The notes under the pieces were generated by a model. The model saw nothing but the letters and a program-made list of their open reading frames with translations, made no database searches and had not been told where the DNA came from. From NCBI GenBank assembly GCA_031761405.1, contig JASEVX010000003.1:70058484-70122483 (forward strand): 64,000 nucleotides of DNA. Direction: 5' to 3'. Within the stretch, counting starts at the first letter, position 1. Every line of letters begins with the position of its first letter. The translations under genes and the position numbers were made by a program. Positions 32,845 to 44,601 of this stretch are shown here, one piece after another. Source of the DNA: Serripes groenlandicus. Its lineage: Eukaryota > Mollusca > Bivalvia > Cardiida > Cardiidae.

Positions 32845-33740
32845 TAACACGTCATTCAGTCATTGGCAGCCATAAAACGTAACAAAGAATTAGCTGCAGT
32901 TTCGCGATAACACAGTATATCGGCGAAAAGACATCCGGTGCGATGTTGTCGAGGCCAGCATATCGGGGAGATCACTCTCTCTACCATCTGTTGTGAATGA
33001 TAGACGTACCTCAAGACAACGCATAAATAGAGAGCAACAACCAAATGATATTCAGGTATTGCACCCTTTAGGTCCACCAATTCATAAGAAATATAATATT
33101 CTACTCCAATGGCGACAAGGATAATTTTAATTTGGCAAGTTTTGAGTCTTTGTCCATAGCGTCTTCGATTTTCGTGACTCTTACATCAGCTTTTAACTCA
33201 GACTCAAAATGCAGAAGTTCCTTAAAGAAAAAAATTGTTTGATTTAAATCAGCACTCGCTCATTAGAAAATACGTTTAAAGCGTTTAACTTGAGAGATTT
33301 CCATGAGATAGCTGTGAAAATAAAGTCCTTCCAGAGTATCTAAAAGACACACATCCTAGTATTTAGTAAGCTTTTTAAGCACTCATTACTTTCAAGAACA
33401 ATTTTCAAAATACTAGGTCATAATACATAAAAAATCTGTAACTAAAGCAACAACTGTGAATATCAATCATTGTTATAGTGTTCAATGAATATGTCATACC
33501 ATATATAATCAATTAATCTGTTGATTATTGTTATTATGTATTTAATGATGTAATTGTTAGTCAAAGCTGAGGGACACTATATTACATGTAATATTTCAAG
33601 TTTTTCAATTCAAAATTTTATTTGGCAATAAGCATTACATATATGCTTCTGGCCGTAATACAAATATTTAAATTAGATGTGACATATATGTAATATAAAC
33701 ATGAGAAGTAAAGATTGCTTAACAATTGTGAGAGAAGCTC
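32845..33740. other. Intergenic DNA
   Basis: A 74-codon minus frame at 32856-33080 has somewhat higher GC than its surroundings but no recognisable domain. No other feature seen. Confidence 0.35.

Positions 33741-33770
<30 letters not shown>
33741..33770. repeat. (AT)n microsatellite
   Basis: Fourteen uninterrupted AT units, close to the 3' side of the LINE fragment. Confidence 0.95.
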
Positions 33771-33774
<4 letters not shown>

Positions 33775-33809
33775 GTATATTATAATGCTAGATATAAACT
33801 ATAATTAAT

Positions 33810-35046
33810 TGTCTAATTGATCTCTTAACTGCGATGCAAAGTAAATATATTTTGATAGATTTAAGGTTACCTTTTTGTTCACTGACGATAATAATGTTTC
33901 AAGTTTATTTATTGTTGGCCAACTACAATAATAAGGTGTTAAATATTGTTTTCTTATATCTCTTTATAATGGACAGACTAAAATGAAGTGGAACTCGTTT
34001 TCTATAGATTTTATATTACAAAATTTACATATTCTATTTTTCTTATCGATATTATTGTAACGATATTATTGTAATGACCGCGTTGAATTTCTAATTTATG
34101 GGATGAAAGTCTAAATCTACTAAATGCAATTCTAAAGCGTTTATTCTTAATTAAAAAAGTAATGTTGTCTAGATAAGGTTGTAAGTTGAAATTGTGTTTA
34201 AAGATACTATAAGTGCTTAGCCTCTGTGAGTTATTAATATTACTGTACCAAGATTGGTGATACTGATCAAATAGTCGTAGTTTTATGGTATCTAAGCGTA
34301 ATGTTAACATGTCTTGGTTAAGCCAATGTTCTGTTAGACCCAAATGATCTAACATTTTCTTTATTTGAAATGCCCAGTTAAGTTTATTATAGCTAATGTT
34401 ATTATTTGCGTCATTTCTTAAAAGGAAGTACACTTGTTTTACAGGTGACCCTTCATTTTGATTTAAGTAATTTTAACCAGTAACGAAACATGTTTACTTT
34501 TCTTATGACACTTAAAGAGACTCTACCGAGTTCTCCATAGAGGGAGACCCGATAAATTAGTGGACTTGTTTATACATAGAAGTTTGCGTAAAATTTTAAC
34601 ATGTACATTAATTTTCAATATCTTTTGCTTCAAAGTATCCAGATACTTCTGAAGAGTAATTTAGTACGGATGAAACAAGTACATGTATCAAATAGTTTTA
34701 ACTTATCTTTTACAGGAAATTCGTATTTATTAAAAACAGAAAATAATCTTTACATTGCTTTTTAAGCGCATGTTCAGCAATGTATTTGTGTGTTTGATTC
34801 CATCGGCCGTTTTTGTAAAAATTTACACCAAGGTATTTAAATTGAATTACTATTTCTAGCTTACTACTGTATCTATAGTTTAAACAAATGATTAGTGTAT
34901 CTAGATTCTTTTTCAAATATGAGAATCTTTGTTTTATCCGTATTAATTTTCAGGCCCCATCTATTGCAGTATGCTTCGATATCATTTAACATAGACTGTA
35001 AAGATTCAGGAGATGTAGAAAATAACATAGTGTCCCTGGTCAAAGC
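33810..35046 (-). pseudogene. 3' part of a non-LTR retrotransposon reverse transcriptase
   Basis: Minus-strand pieces of a LINE-type RT in the right order. First DTMLFSTSPESLQSMLNDIE then YCNRWGLKINTDKTKILIF (palm and thumb, just after the catalytic YADD region, of which only the last Asp remains). A frameshift follows, then IQFKYLGVNF and NGRWNQ. About 250 bp further come a stretch with WYSNINNSQRLSTYSIFKH and FRLSSHKLEIQRG. The terminal Cys-His block CKFC, IENEFHFILVCPL, RKQYLTPYY is in another frame. A 14-bp tandem repeat (CGATATTATTGTAA, 34047-34074) causes one frame break and an in-frame stop follows CPL. The 5' half of the ORF and any ORF1 are absent, as expected of 5'-truncated insertion. 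The clade (Jockey, CR1 or other) is not decided. Confidence 0.8.
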
Positions 35047-35162
35047 TAAGTGGTTATAAGTGCAAAACTAATACTAGTTAATCTCATTTTCAAACTTGAC
35101 TGGGCCGTATATATAATTCTTGCAGGAAAGCCATCCAAGGATCCTTGTCACTCTGATTACAT

Positions 35163-35650
35163 TTACTTTATTCCTGTAGCAAAACACATACCAATAGAAT
35201 TTTATAGGTTCCGCAATTTTCAGTATTATGAAGGCGCAAAAATTGGTTTTAAACCATTTCAAATTCTTCACTAAATTCAAATTCACACATTTTTATCCCA
35301 TTTTTAGGCAATTTTTTATCATCATTCCCCAACAGTTTGAATTGAAAAATTTCTCCCGATATGAGTACAAGACAATTTTTGATCAAATTTGTTTATTCAA
35401 CTGTGCTTACTTTATTCCTGTAGCAAAACACATACCAATAGAATTTTATAGGTTCCGCAATTTTCAGTATGATGAAGGCGCAAAAATTGGTTTTAAACCA
35501 TTTCAAATTCTTCACTAAATTCAAATTCACACATTTTTATCCCATTTTTAGGCAATTTTTTATCATCATTCCCCAACAGTTTGAATTGAAAAATTTCTCC
35601 CGATATGAGTACAAGACAATTTTTGATCAATTTTGTTTATTCAACTGTGC
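35163..35650. repeat. 244-bp tandem duplication
   Basis: TTACTTTATTCCTGTAGCAA starts at 35163 and 35407; the two units are nearly identical (CAGTATTATG versus CAGTATGATG; GATCAAATTTG versus GATCAATTTTG). The duplication is recent, or an assembly artefact. Open plus frames through it merely repeat. Confidence 0.9.
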
Positions 35651-36311
35651 TCTTAGTGCTGGTAAATTGCACTTCAATGCATGCTTTGATTTTAACATGG
35701 AAGCTATTTTTTGCAAAAATCTCCACTGTTCTATCCTTTCAATGTGCATTTGAGTAGATTTTTCATTATATTACCCTGAAAGAGTTGCTGATGAACAGAA
35801 AAAGACAAACATAGACAAATAGAATTAAAAGAAGCTCACTTTGTTGATGAAAAATAGCTTATAGATCATTTATGAGTCAATTTAACCCTTTCACAAGGTT
35901 ATTCTATATAAGGCAAGGGAGATAATTCTTGCAGTCTTAGTGTTCTTAACACTTCATTTCTCACCCAGGCTCCAAATGTGAATTACTTGAATTATTTATT
36001 TATGAAATCTGATGCTTGTGCTGATAAAATCACATATTTACAGCCCCTAGTTGCTCTTCTTATCATGTTTTCTATCTAGAAAAGACACGACCAGCCAAAA
36101 TGTTCACTTTTAGTAATGAATAAGCCAAGGATGAGGTTTACCGTTTAAAAGGATTAATTAATGATTCCAAAGAGGAAACATGTGACGGCTGGAATATACA
36201 GAAAAAGTTGAGTAAGCCGTAATAATTATAAAAAGAAGAAAGCCACCCAATTTCCGATTGTGGGAAATGTTTTTACAGCACGGTCCAGAATTAGCTATAT
36301 ATTATATTATT
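35651..36311. other. Intergenic DNA
   Basis: Nothing recognisable. Confidence 0.4.
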
Positions 36312-36600
36312 ATACCCCCAGATATATAGTATATGGAGGCTATATAGGAGTCACGCTTGTCGGTCAGTCGGTCCGTTGGTCTGTAGACATTTCTTGTGAA
36401 CACTATTTCACAGCAACCCTTGGTCAGAATTCAATATAACTTCACAAGTATGATTGATACCAAGCCTAGTTGTGCATATTGTCGGCGTGTTGCACTGGAA
36501 TTATTTTAAATGAGTTATGGCCCCTTGAATTTCTCATGATACATATGTATATTGTCAGGCACCAGCTGGGGGTATTCATCACATTCAGTGATATTTCTAG
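36312..36600 (+). mobile_element. HB element head, ATACC class, 3' truncated
   Basis: ATACCCCCAGATATATAGTA pairs loosely with TATATGGAGGCTAT as a 5' hairpin and is followed by GTCGGTCAGTCGGTCCGTTG and GTCTGTAGAC, the GTCCGTC patch found after every HB hairpin. The ATACC head and GTCTGTAGACC resemble the element at 52838. No 3' hairpin was found. Confidence 0.55.
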
Positions 36601-36649
36601 TTAAATATATTATATATATATCATTAAAGCAAAATACTTTATTGCCCAA

Positions 36650-37670
36650 TAAAATAACAACCATGACTAAAAGCAGAGGGCAGAGTCATGAATGCTATTT
36701 ATTTTACCGATCTCTATTTATTGTAATAATTTAGATATATTTTTATAAACATTAACAATTTCAGCGTCAATAGCAAGAAACGGCCCTTATAGACCTATAA
36801 AACATATTGTGTACAATATGGCTGTGATGATCGGTAGGTTACCAAAAAGCTTACTTATTATTATGGTTTAGATATATGGTTTTCACTGTTGTTTTTATGA
36901 ACAGCAATAACGGGGAAAATATAAATTGGATGGTCTCTCATAAAATATATACACAGTTACAAAAAGGAATACCTGTGCTGGACTGAATAAAAGATTCCGC
37001 GTATATGTATAATAGCAAGGCCATTAAAAAACTGCTCTAAAACATTGACAAATGTAAAGAAACGCAAGGCGTCACAGAATAAAAAAATGGTATGAAAAAT
37101 ATTGCCTCAAAGCAAATTTGTTGCAATTGATCCAACGCAGTTTTTCCATTATATATCAGGAGGAGAACCGGGGCCCTAAGCTAGCTACTTACACAGGATT
37201 ATACTTGACCAACCTACCACCCCTCCTATATTTAAAAGAAGGATGAGAAATAAACATGCATTGGCAGATAAGGATATTCTTACGATTCATAAATGGAACT
37301 CCCGACAATAGGAGACGTTATCGAAAATAATTATATTATTAATATCTTCAATAGAGGTAAAAATTAAGTTGGTTTCAGTTTCCTGTATGCCAAAAAGTCA
37401 ACAGCATCGGGCAGTTATGGTCAAAGGGAGATAACTTTATTTTATTTATAGTATAAATATGTTTTTTTTACTGGATCTTTAAATAGAACATGTGTTTTGA
37501 AAATTTCGTTTTTCATTGAAAATCTGAAAGTGATTTTAAGTGAGTATGAAAGATTATCGGATCTAAAATAATTAATAGGTAGGTTTAATACAATATTTCT
37601 TCCCCAAAGAATGTTTTTTTGATTTTTTTTCTGGTTATGATTGGCTGTAATTGATGCGTCAAATTAGGCC
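36650..37670 (+). repeat. Dispersed repeat R3, copy 3
   Basis: Collinear partner of 31225-31890, carrying about 300 bp of extra sequence (about 37100-37420) between GACAAATGTAAAGAAACGC and GGTCAAAGGGAGATAACT. Confidence 0.8.
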
Positions 37671-37744
37671 AAATGCATCCTGGTCCATGAGCCAGGCAGA
37701 TCTACAGCCAAGTAGTCCCTAAAGAAACTTTGTTTGCCTAGAAA

Positions 37745-38163
37745 TGTTTGTATATATCCCCCGGGTTGCATTGAATATGTGACAATGGACATTCAATCTG
37801 TGTTAATATGTATAGGATGCACTGGAGCTGTTTGATCTTGATCATTTTAGGTATTTTGACCTTGTGTGAAAGTGAAAGAAGAGGATGTGGAAACCAAGTT
37901 TAAGCCTCTCACGATTGTATTAAAAAATGACGGTCACCATTTTCATGGAGCGAGTTCTTTCTTGCATAATGCATGACACCCCCCCCCCCCCCCCCCCCCA
38001 TTTTCTTTGGGTTATTTTAAAGGTAAGATGTATGTGGTGTTCTACCTGGGAAATGCTTAGAAAGTGTGACAAATGAGGGTTGAAACTGGTTGATTTACAT
38101 GGAAGCGAAGAAGGAATTTATTTTTTTGTGTATTGTGACCTAAAGAACTTGCGGGTCAAATTA
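37745..38163 (+). repeat. Direct repeat D1, upstream of the nuclease relic
   Basis: Matches 38685-39133: GTATAGGATGCACT, TATTTTGACCTTGTGTGAAA, AGAGGATGTGGAA, AATGACGGTCACCA, GGAGCGAGTTCTTTC, a poly-C run with ATTTTCTTTGG, and TTGAAACTGGT then GATTTACATGGAAGC. The C-run at 37979-37999 is a likely length-error site. Confidence 0.85.
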
Positions 38164-38166
38164 TGA

Positions 38167-38584
38167 AAGGTCACTTTTGCGTTGTCTGCAATAATAGATG
38201 CCTTCTGGAATACGGTACGTGACAGACTACACTCAAACTGCTTACATAATGCTGAAACTAGTTGCCTGGAATGGACAGGGGGCTCATGTTGGCATTCAGC
38301 TATTAGCTTTGGCAGAATATGTGTAAAATGTCCACATAATCCCCAGTCAAAGATGTTTTATGTGCACAAGTTTGCTAAAATGGTTCAGTTTAGTACCATA
38401 TTAGGTCCGGATGAATCCATAAGCCACCTGTGCAATAATTCCTTTTTGCTCTTTTACTGGCCATTTGAGTGTAGAACCACTAGTAATTAATTCCCAGAGG
38501 AAGACATGCTACTTTCAGGATAGAAGTTTCGTAGGTCATACTAGCCAAGAAAATATGTACCCTGACTGTGTCATACTGACTTAG
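38167..38584 (+). pseudogene. His-Me-finger (I-PpoI-like, zinc-binding loop) nuclease relic
   Basis: Reading from the stop at 38164-38166, the frame gives FWNTVRDRLHSN, SCLEWTGGS, SFGRICVKCP, FYVHKFAKMVQ and ISHLCNNS. Then a T5 run (38443-38447) shifts the frame; reading on after dropping one T gives CSFTGHLSVEPLVINSQRKTC, split here as CSFTGHLSVE and PLVINSQRKTC, then SFVGHTSQENMYPDC and a TAG at 38582. In I-PpoI-type nucleases SHLC carries the catalytic His and a zinc Cys, followed by a second Cys, a GHL-type His, a metal-binding Asn (here in INSQRK) and a second Cys/His zinc site. Nearly all are present, but the Cys expected before GH is Phe (TTC for TGC). There is no ATG at the 5' end and the upstream frame is closed. 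The family is known in fungi, slime moulds and, as many gene copies, in bivalves. Broken frame plus a lost zinc ligand suggest a pseudogene. Confidence 0.65.
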
Positions 38585-38684
38585 ATAAAAGTTAGCCAAA
38601 GCTGCATTTGTCTATGCATAGCCTTATCTATTATTATAAATAAATAAATATTGAGAAATAAATATGACCAAATTTAGTTAATAT

Positions 38685-39133
38685 ATATACATTGACGGAA
38701 AATGTCGGATTGGTTGGTGATTGTTTACGCATGACCATGACCATTCAATCTTTGTAAATATGTATAGGATGCACTTGACCTGTTAAATTTATCATTTTAG
38801 TTATTTTGACCTTGTGTGAAAGTAAAAGTAGAGGATGTGGAAGCCCAGTTTTAGCCTAGCTCGAATGTGTTCAAAATGACGGTCACCAACACACCATCTT
38901 TACGGAGCGAGTTCTTTCCTGCATAATGAATGCCCCCCCCCCCATTTTCTTTGGATTATTTGTAAGGTAAGAGGTATATCTCTTTTCAATGATATAGGGT
39001 ATTTAACCTGGGAACGCTTTGAAAGTGTGACAAATGAGGATTGAAACTGGTAGATTTACATGGAAGCAAAGAAGGAAATTATTTGGTGTATTGTGACCTA
39101 AATTAAGTATACAGTTCTAAATCGCAAGGTCAA
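38685..39133 (+). repeat. Direct repeat D1, second copy
   Basis: About 940 bp downstream of the first copy and in the same orientation. It has diverged by small indels, a shorter C-run (38934-38943) and point changes. It ends at AGGTCAAATGAGG, where the sequence after the repeat becomes different. Confidence 0.85.
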
Positions 39134-39535
39134 ATGAGGATATTTAATCAAATCACTGATAGTGTTGCCAGCAAGGGGCTTACTGCAGATCACGGATTAC
39201 ATTTGGCCAAGGATTTACCGATCACAAAAGTTAATGATATACACTTCACAACAACACTTATTTATAGCCTTATTTTGAATAATCGAAAGCTCAATACATG
39301 TATTGTAATTACAGAATGGGGGTCTGTATCAAATACTTTTTTACCAAGAGATTGTGGAATAGTTACCACAGTCCTTGATGCATGTCATAGCAAAATCGAA
39401 AGATGGTCACTGTATACAACCACCTCTAACGTACATTTTGTTATCTCGCCCATGAGACATAGCAGTCACTTTTCCGGCGGCAAGCCCCTTTCTCAATTCT
39501 CTATTATTCAGCAACCCCTGGTGGAATATTTCTGA
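39134..39535 (+). CDS. Hypothetical 133-codon ORF directly after repeat D1
   Basis: Starts at a true ATG at the edge of D1 and runs 133 codons to TGA, the longest ATG-initiated plus-strand frame in this part. No domain is recognised (segments such as CIVITEWGSV and VTTVLDACHSKIERW match nothing I know). In its favour are length and placement after the same 5' flank that precedes the nuclease relic. Against it are AT-rich content, no visible conservation and no splice or promoter evidence. It may be chance. Confidence 0.25.
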   Translation: MRIFNQITDSVASKGLTADHGLHLAKDLPITKVNDIHFTTTLIYSLILNNRKLNTCIVITEWGSVSNTFLPRDCGIVTTVLDACHSKIERWSLYTTTSNVHFVISPMRHSSHFSGGKPLSQFSIIQQPLVEYF

Positions 39536-39810
39536 AACTTTATCAGGTGTATAGTTGGGACATGGGACATCATTCAACGGCAAAATTGCCAAGGTCAATG
39601 TCATTGTTAGTCAGAACTTAACCTTGGTTAGGTAACCTAAAGAAAGTCCTCTAGAGAGGTCCCATTTTGCATCCAATTTTCATGATTATTTTCTTCAGAA
39701 CATTGGTCTCCTTTAATCCGGGTCATGGGGTGGTCTGCAGAACTTAGCCTTGGTAAGGTAACTTAACATTGATTAGGTAACCTTCACTTGCTTTTTACAT
39801 TTCATCGATT

Positions 39811-40350
39811 TTTTTTATCTCCACGGCACTGGCTGAAGGCGCTGAAAGCCAGTAAAGCTTATGACATGGCAAATTGTCCGTCTTGCGTGCGGCCATTTTG
39901 CTTCAAATGACTTCTCCTCTGTAACCGCTGGGGGAATTGGCATGAAACTTCATAGGTAGCATCCTCTCAAATTCCTTAATTTTTTAGCTCCACTCAGTCG
40001 TGCTTATGTCATGGCGAATTGTCCGTCGTGTGTGTGTGCGTGTTTACCCATGTACGGCAAAACAGCCCCGCCCTCTGGTGGCCTTGTTTTTGGACAAATC
40101 AATATGGCTTGAAGGAATCTGATTGAGGGTCACCCAAGGAACATTTCTACATTTTATTTTTGAAAGTTGGCCCAACATTTTCAGAGGAGAAGTATTCAGT
40201 ATAGCCATATAAGGCAAAATAGCCCTGTCCCCTGGCGGCCATCCTTTTCGACCAATCAATGTGGCTTGGTGGAATCTGATAGAGGGTCACCCAAAGACTA
40301 TTTCTACTAATTTATCTAAAAAATTGGCCAGACACTTTCGGAGGAGAAGA
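39811..40350 (+). mobile_element. HB elements, GTCATGG class, two degraded or nested heads
   Basis: First head at 39811: ATCTCCACGG, hairpin CTGGCTGAAGGCG/GCTGAAAGCCAG, AAGCTTATGACATGGC, TTGTCCGTCTTGCG. Second at about 39985, after a T-run inside the first: AGCTCCACTCAGTCG, GCTTATGTCATGGCG, TTGTCCGTCGTGTG. The body has TTCTACATTTTATTTTTGAA and GGCGGCCATCC of the type repeated at 50.3-55.1 kb. Confidence 0.55.
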
Positions 40351-41355
40351 TTTTTAAGTGAAAATCATGCCGAATCAACATTGAATCTAGAAATGACTAA
40401 AAATGCATCAGTATACAGCCAATAAATCTTAATATTACATTTGCGGATAAATCTAAATACTGTGACATGCAAGAGGAAAGAAAATTCAGCTGGATTCACC
40501 AATCACACCTGGGCTCAGAAAGACGATGACCAGTCAGGACCTGTGTATATAAGGACCAGCCACCAACATGGATTTGTACAACCTGTGATATGATATGAGT
40601 TGTGATCTTGTTCCCACCCGGTCATGTCTCTATTTGTGCAGGTTGATAAATCATCAGATCCACTCTGTATCCTTTCTACTGCAGATTGCAGCTGCTAATA
40701 TCCACTTTGTTTTAGTTTTACAGGGCTGTTTATGTTGGTATCTAATCAGCTTTTTAGCCCAATTAATTTTCATGTGGGCTTTGATAATTATATAAATTTC
40801 TGAATTTGCATGGCAACTTATCACATACAGAAATCTTCAGATGGCCTTTCGCCTCCATAGCTGCCATGGATGTCATTTTCCTAATTTTCCTATCTAGTTT
40901 TCCTATCTAGCAGAAAAGACTATATGATTGAAACATTGCCCTGTGACACAATGCTACTGTAACTTATGTAGAATGCCTGAGTGCCATGCTAGAACAAATG
41001 CAGTCTCAAGACTAAAACATATATTTTCCTGGTTTGTTTTGCATATAAATCACGTTGTAATCGAGCGATCTGATCTAAAGAGTTGCAGCCCTTCCAAAAC
41101 CCAGATTGGATTAAAAAAATATTTGATTCAATTCGTTATTTTAAACGGGCCTTCAGGCCATCCCCTCCAGGATTGGAGGTTATACTTAATCACCTATTAA
41201 TCTAAATGATTTTGAGTCATGTAGATCCTTGTCAGTTTTGTCAACGATATTACACAGGCTATTTTCCAATCTTTGGGATACTAACCCTCGTCCCAAATTT
41301 TGTTGAAGATATATATAAGACAAGAGTTTTAAGGATGGCTTGGGCATATGTTTGA
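40351..41355. other. Intergenic DNA
   Basis: Short open frames without recognisable domains; no repeat family identified. Confidence 0.4.
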
Positions 41356-41479
41356 ACACTGGTAACCACAAGAGGTATTGCATTGAAACTTTCTACAATA
41401 TCTCCCAACCATCACACCTTTGTAAATTATGAAGTTATATTACTCTATCCTGCATTTAATGCAAGTTATGGACATTTTT

Positions 41480-42787
41480 ATGCTCCCACGGAATCTCCGA
41501 TTCGGGGGGCATATAGTTTTTGGCCTGTCTGTCTGTTGGTCTGTCTGTTGGTCTGTCTGTCTGCACAAAAAAAACTTTAACTTTAACCTTGGCCATTACT
41601 TTTGAACCATAACAGGTACGGCTACCATATTTCACATGTGTATTCCTTGTGACATGACCTTTCTGTCAGTACCAAAATGTTTGACCTTGCGACCTTGACC
41701 TTTGACCTAGACCTAGATGTAGTTTTTGGCCTGTCTGCACGAAAAAAACTTTAACCTTGACCACTACTTTTGAACCATAACAGGTACAGCTACCATATTT
41801 CACATGTGTATTCCTTTTGACATTACCTTTCTGTCAGTACCAAAATGTTTGACCTTGCGACCTTGACCTTTGACCTAGATGTTGCCATTCTCGAAAAAAA
41901 CTTTAACCTTGGCCATTACTTTTGAACCATAACAGGTACGGCTACCATATTTCACATGTGTATTCCTTGTGACATGACCTTTCTGTCAGTAACAACATTT
42001 TTGACCTTGACCTTTGACCTAGATGTTGCCATTCTCGAAAAAAACTTTAACCTTGGCCATTACTTTTGAACCATAACAGATACGGCTACCATATTTCACA
42101 TGTGTATTCCTTGTGACATGACCTTTCTGTCAGTACCAAAATGTTTGACCTTGCGACCTTGACCTTTGACCTAGATGTAGTTTTTGGCCTGTCTGCACGA
42201 AAAAAACTTTAACCTTGACCACTACTTTTGAACCATAACAGGTACGGCTACCATATTTCACATGTGTATTCCTTGTGACATTACCTTTCTGTCAGTACCA
42301 AAATGTTTGACCTTGCGACCTTGACCTTTGACCTAGATGTTGCCATTCTCGAAAAAAACTTTAACCTTGGCCATTACTTTTGAACCATAACAGGTACGGC
42401 TACCATATTTCACATGTGTATTCCTATGACCTTTCTGTCAGTACCAACAATTTTGACATTGCGACCTTGACCTTTGACCTAGATGTTGCCATTCTCGAAA
42501 AAAACTTTAACCTTGGCCATTACTTTTGAACCATAACAGATACGGCTACCATATTTCACATGTGTATTCCTTGTGACATGACCTTTCTGTCAGTACATTT
42601 TTGACCTTGCGACCTTGACCTTTGACCTAGATGTTGTCATTCTCAATTTTTTTTTTAACCTTCCCCACTACTTTTGAACAATAACAGGTAAGGCTACCAT
42701 ATTTCACATGTGTATACCTTGCGACCTTGACCTTTGACCTAGATGTTGCCATTGGGGGGGCATCAGTGTTTCACAAACACATCTTGT
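41480..42787 (+). mobile_element. HB element, ATGCCCCC class, copy 1
   Basis: 5' hairpin ATGCTCCCACGGAATC with GATTCGGGGGGCAT, then GTCTGTCTGTTGGTCTGTCT. The body is about seven units of a 144-162-bp repeat: CTTTAACCTTGGCCATTACT, GAACCATAACAGGTACGGC, ATTTCACATGTGTATTCC, GACATGACCTTTCTGTCAG and GCGACCTTGACCTTTGACC. The 3' end is GGGGGGGCATCAGTGTTTCA plus CAAACAC, then ATCTTGTTT. GTGTTT/AAACAC forms the 3' hairpin. Inserted in the T-run of a 175-bp unit. Confidence 0.85.
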
Positions 42788-43299
42788 TTGACTTAGATAT
42801 TCTGGTTCAAGTTTTGCGTGCAACAATATTAGGAGTCTATATCTTAGTAACTACTTGATGCATTACATTGAAACTTTTTACAACCCTTTCCAACTATCAC
42901 ACCTATGTAAACAATCAAGAAAGATAACTCTATCCAGCAAATAATGCAAGTTATGGCCATTTTTGGGATAGGGGCGTTTCGCCACTATCTCATAGCGAAG
43001 CTGCTTTCGAAAAGTCGGATTAAAAGCTGCAACCGCAGTCCACATGTGTATACCTACACCAAAATCGAGTTTTGATTGGTTATAATCTGCCTTTTCAACG
43101 ATTTCATTGGTTCGACCGAATCACAAAACCCTCCGCTTGCATAAATTTATGAGACAAAATAGTTTCTATGAATGAAACTCACTCTGAACTATGGTTGACC
43201 TCAATGTCAGTAGTGTGAGGTAACGTCGACCGTTCTGTGACCCCATTAGTTTACAACAGTCGACTTATAGAGAAATGTGCAAAGCACTGTAAATACAAT

Positions 43300-43434
43300 T
43301 ATTGAAAGGAGTTGAAACCATTGTGGCAAAAGTAGAAATTGCCTACGAAAAGCAATTTCCCCTTTTGTCACAATGTTTTCGATTGTCGTCTGCTGCACAT
43401 GCGTCTGTAAGCGTCTGTAGGCGGAAAATGGTTA
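43300..43434. mobile_element. MITE-B right half
   Basis: GTTGAAACCATTGTGGCAAA, GCAATTTCCCCTTTTGTCAC, GTCGTCTGCTGCACATGCG and GGCGGAAAATGGTTA match the right half of the intact copies; the left end is missing. Confidence 0.6.
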
Positions 43435-43689
43435 CATCCTTCCCATGGAAGCGGAACTCTTTCCGTGATACTATAACAGTTCGAATATTTAAAAAATATT
43501 GTTGAAAATGGAGCTATTGCTGACAATGAGCAATTCCTCCTTTTCACACAATGCTTTCAAACACGTTTCAAATTAATTCTTTTCATATTTAAACGTTTTA
43601 CTATGGACGTTCTTTCCCTCTTTCTCCCTTCCGGACACATTTTGAATAACATGCTAGAGATGAATGATTACGAGCAATTTTGCCTTACA

Positions 43690-43812
43690 TCAAGGGGAAA
43701 AATATATAGTTGAAACCTTTGTGGAAAAAGAGGAAATGGGTCATGATAAACAATTCTGCAGCCGTCTGCTGCACATGCGTCAAAAAGCGACTGTAAGCGG
43801 GAAAGGGTTGAA
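43690..43812. mobile_element. MITE-B right half
   Basis: GTTGAAACCTTTGTGGAAAA, GCCGTCTGCTGCACATGCG and GGGAAAGGGTTGAA at the right end; the left end is not seen. Confidence 0.6.
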
Positions 43813-44380
43813 CCGTTCCCGTTATAGCTACTTAGTTACAAACAAATGTTGAAAGTATATTTGCAAACGGAGCAATTGCTGACAATGAGCAATTCCTCCT
43901 TTTCAAACAATGCTTTGAAACATGAATCAATTTGTTTCTATAACCTAGATAACGAAAACATTTGTCTACAGTTATTATTTTAACCTTTGCCCCTTTTAGA
44001 CACATTTGACTAACCTTAACAGATGAATGATAATCAACAAGTTTGTCTTTTTCCACAATGTTTTCATCACTATTCAAAATCATACTTTTATTAATTCAGG
44101 TCAATAGTTATGCCTTAGTCCAATGTTGTTTGCTGTATATTTAGTCTATGTGGTCAAGGTTAAGGAATACTGTAAACAAACTTGTTACAACATAATTCGT
44201 CCAAAGAGAGAGGTGTATACATGCCATGAAATAATGTTACAAACGGTCTCACCGCTACTGGGGAATTGTTGGTAAAACAGGTCGCGTTTTGTGTTGAATA
44301 TTCTCATGTGTCGCTGTATGTAGACCCTACTAGGAAATAGAAATTAAATCTACAAATTATAGATAAGTTAATTTCAACAT

Positions 44381-44601
44381 TGATTGATTGGGATTTAACG
44401 CCGTTTTTAACATTTCTTTAGTCATATCACGGCGGCCAGTTCACCTACAAATGTATTTCCTGGTTTTCTCAAACCAGTACTCCTCACAACAATCTTCCCA
44501 AGCAACTGGCTGCGTTTCCACATAGACTTAGCCATTGGTGAAAGACGAATGACGCATGTCGCATTGACTTTTGTCCAACGTCGGAAAGAAATTTGGCCGA
44601 A
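44381..44601 (-). mobile_element. GGCGTTAAAC-tail SINE, head missing
   Basis: On the minus strand: GCCAAATTTCTTTCCGACG, GCGTCATTCGTCTTTCACC, CTATGTGGAAACGCAGCC, GGTGAACTGGCCGCCGTGAT, and tail AACGGCGTTAAATCCCAATC. The tRNA-like head is lost (5' truncation). Confidence 0.75.

Noticed and set aside
32856..33080. 74-codon minus frame of higher GC
   Set aside because: No recognisable motif, and a single short frame is not enough.
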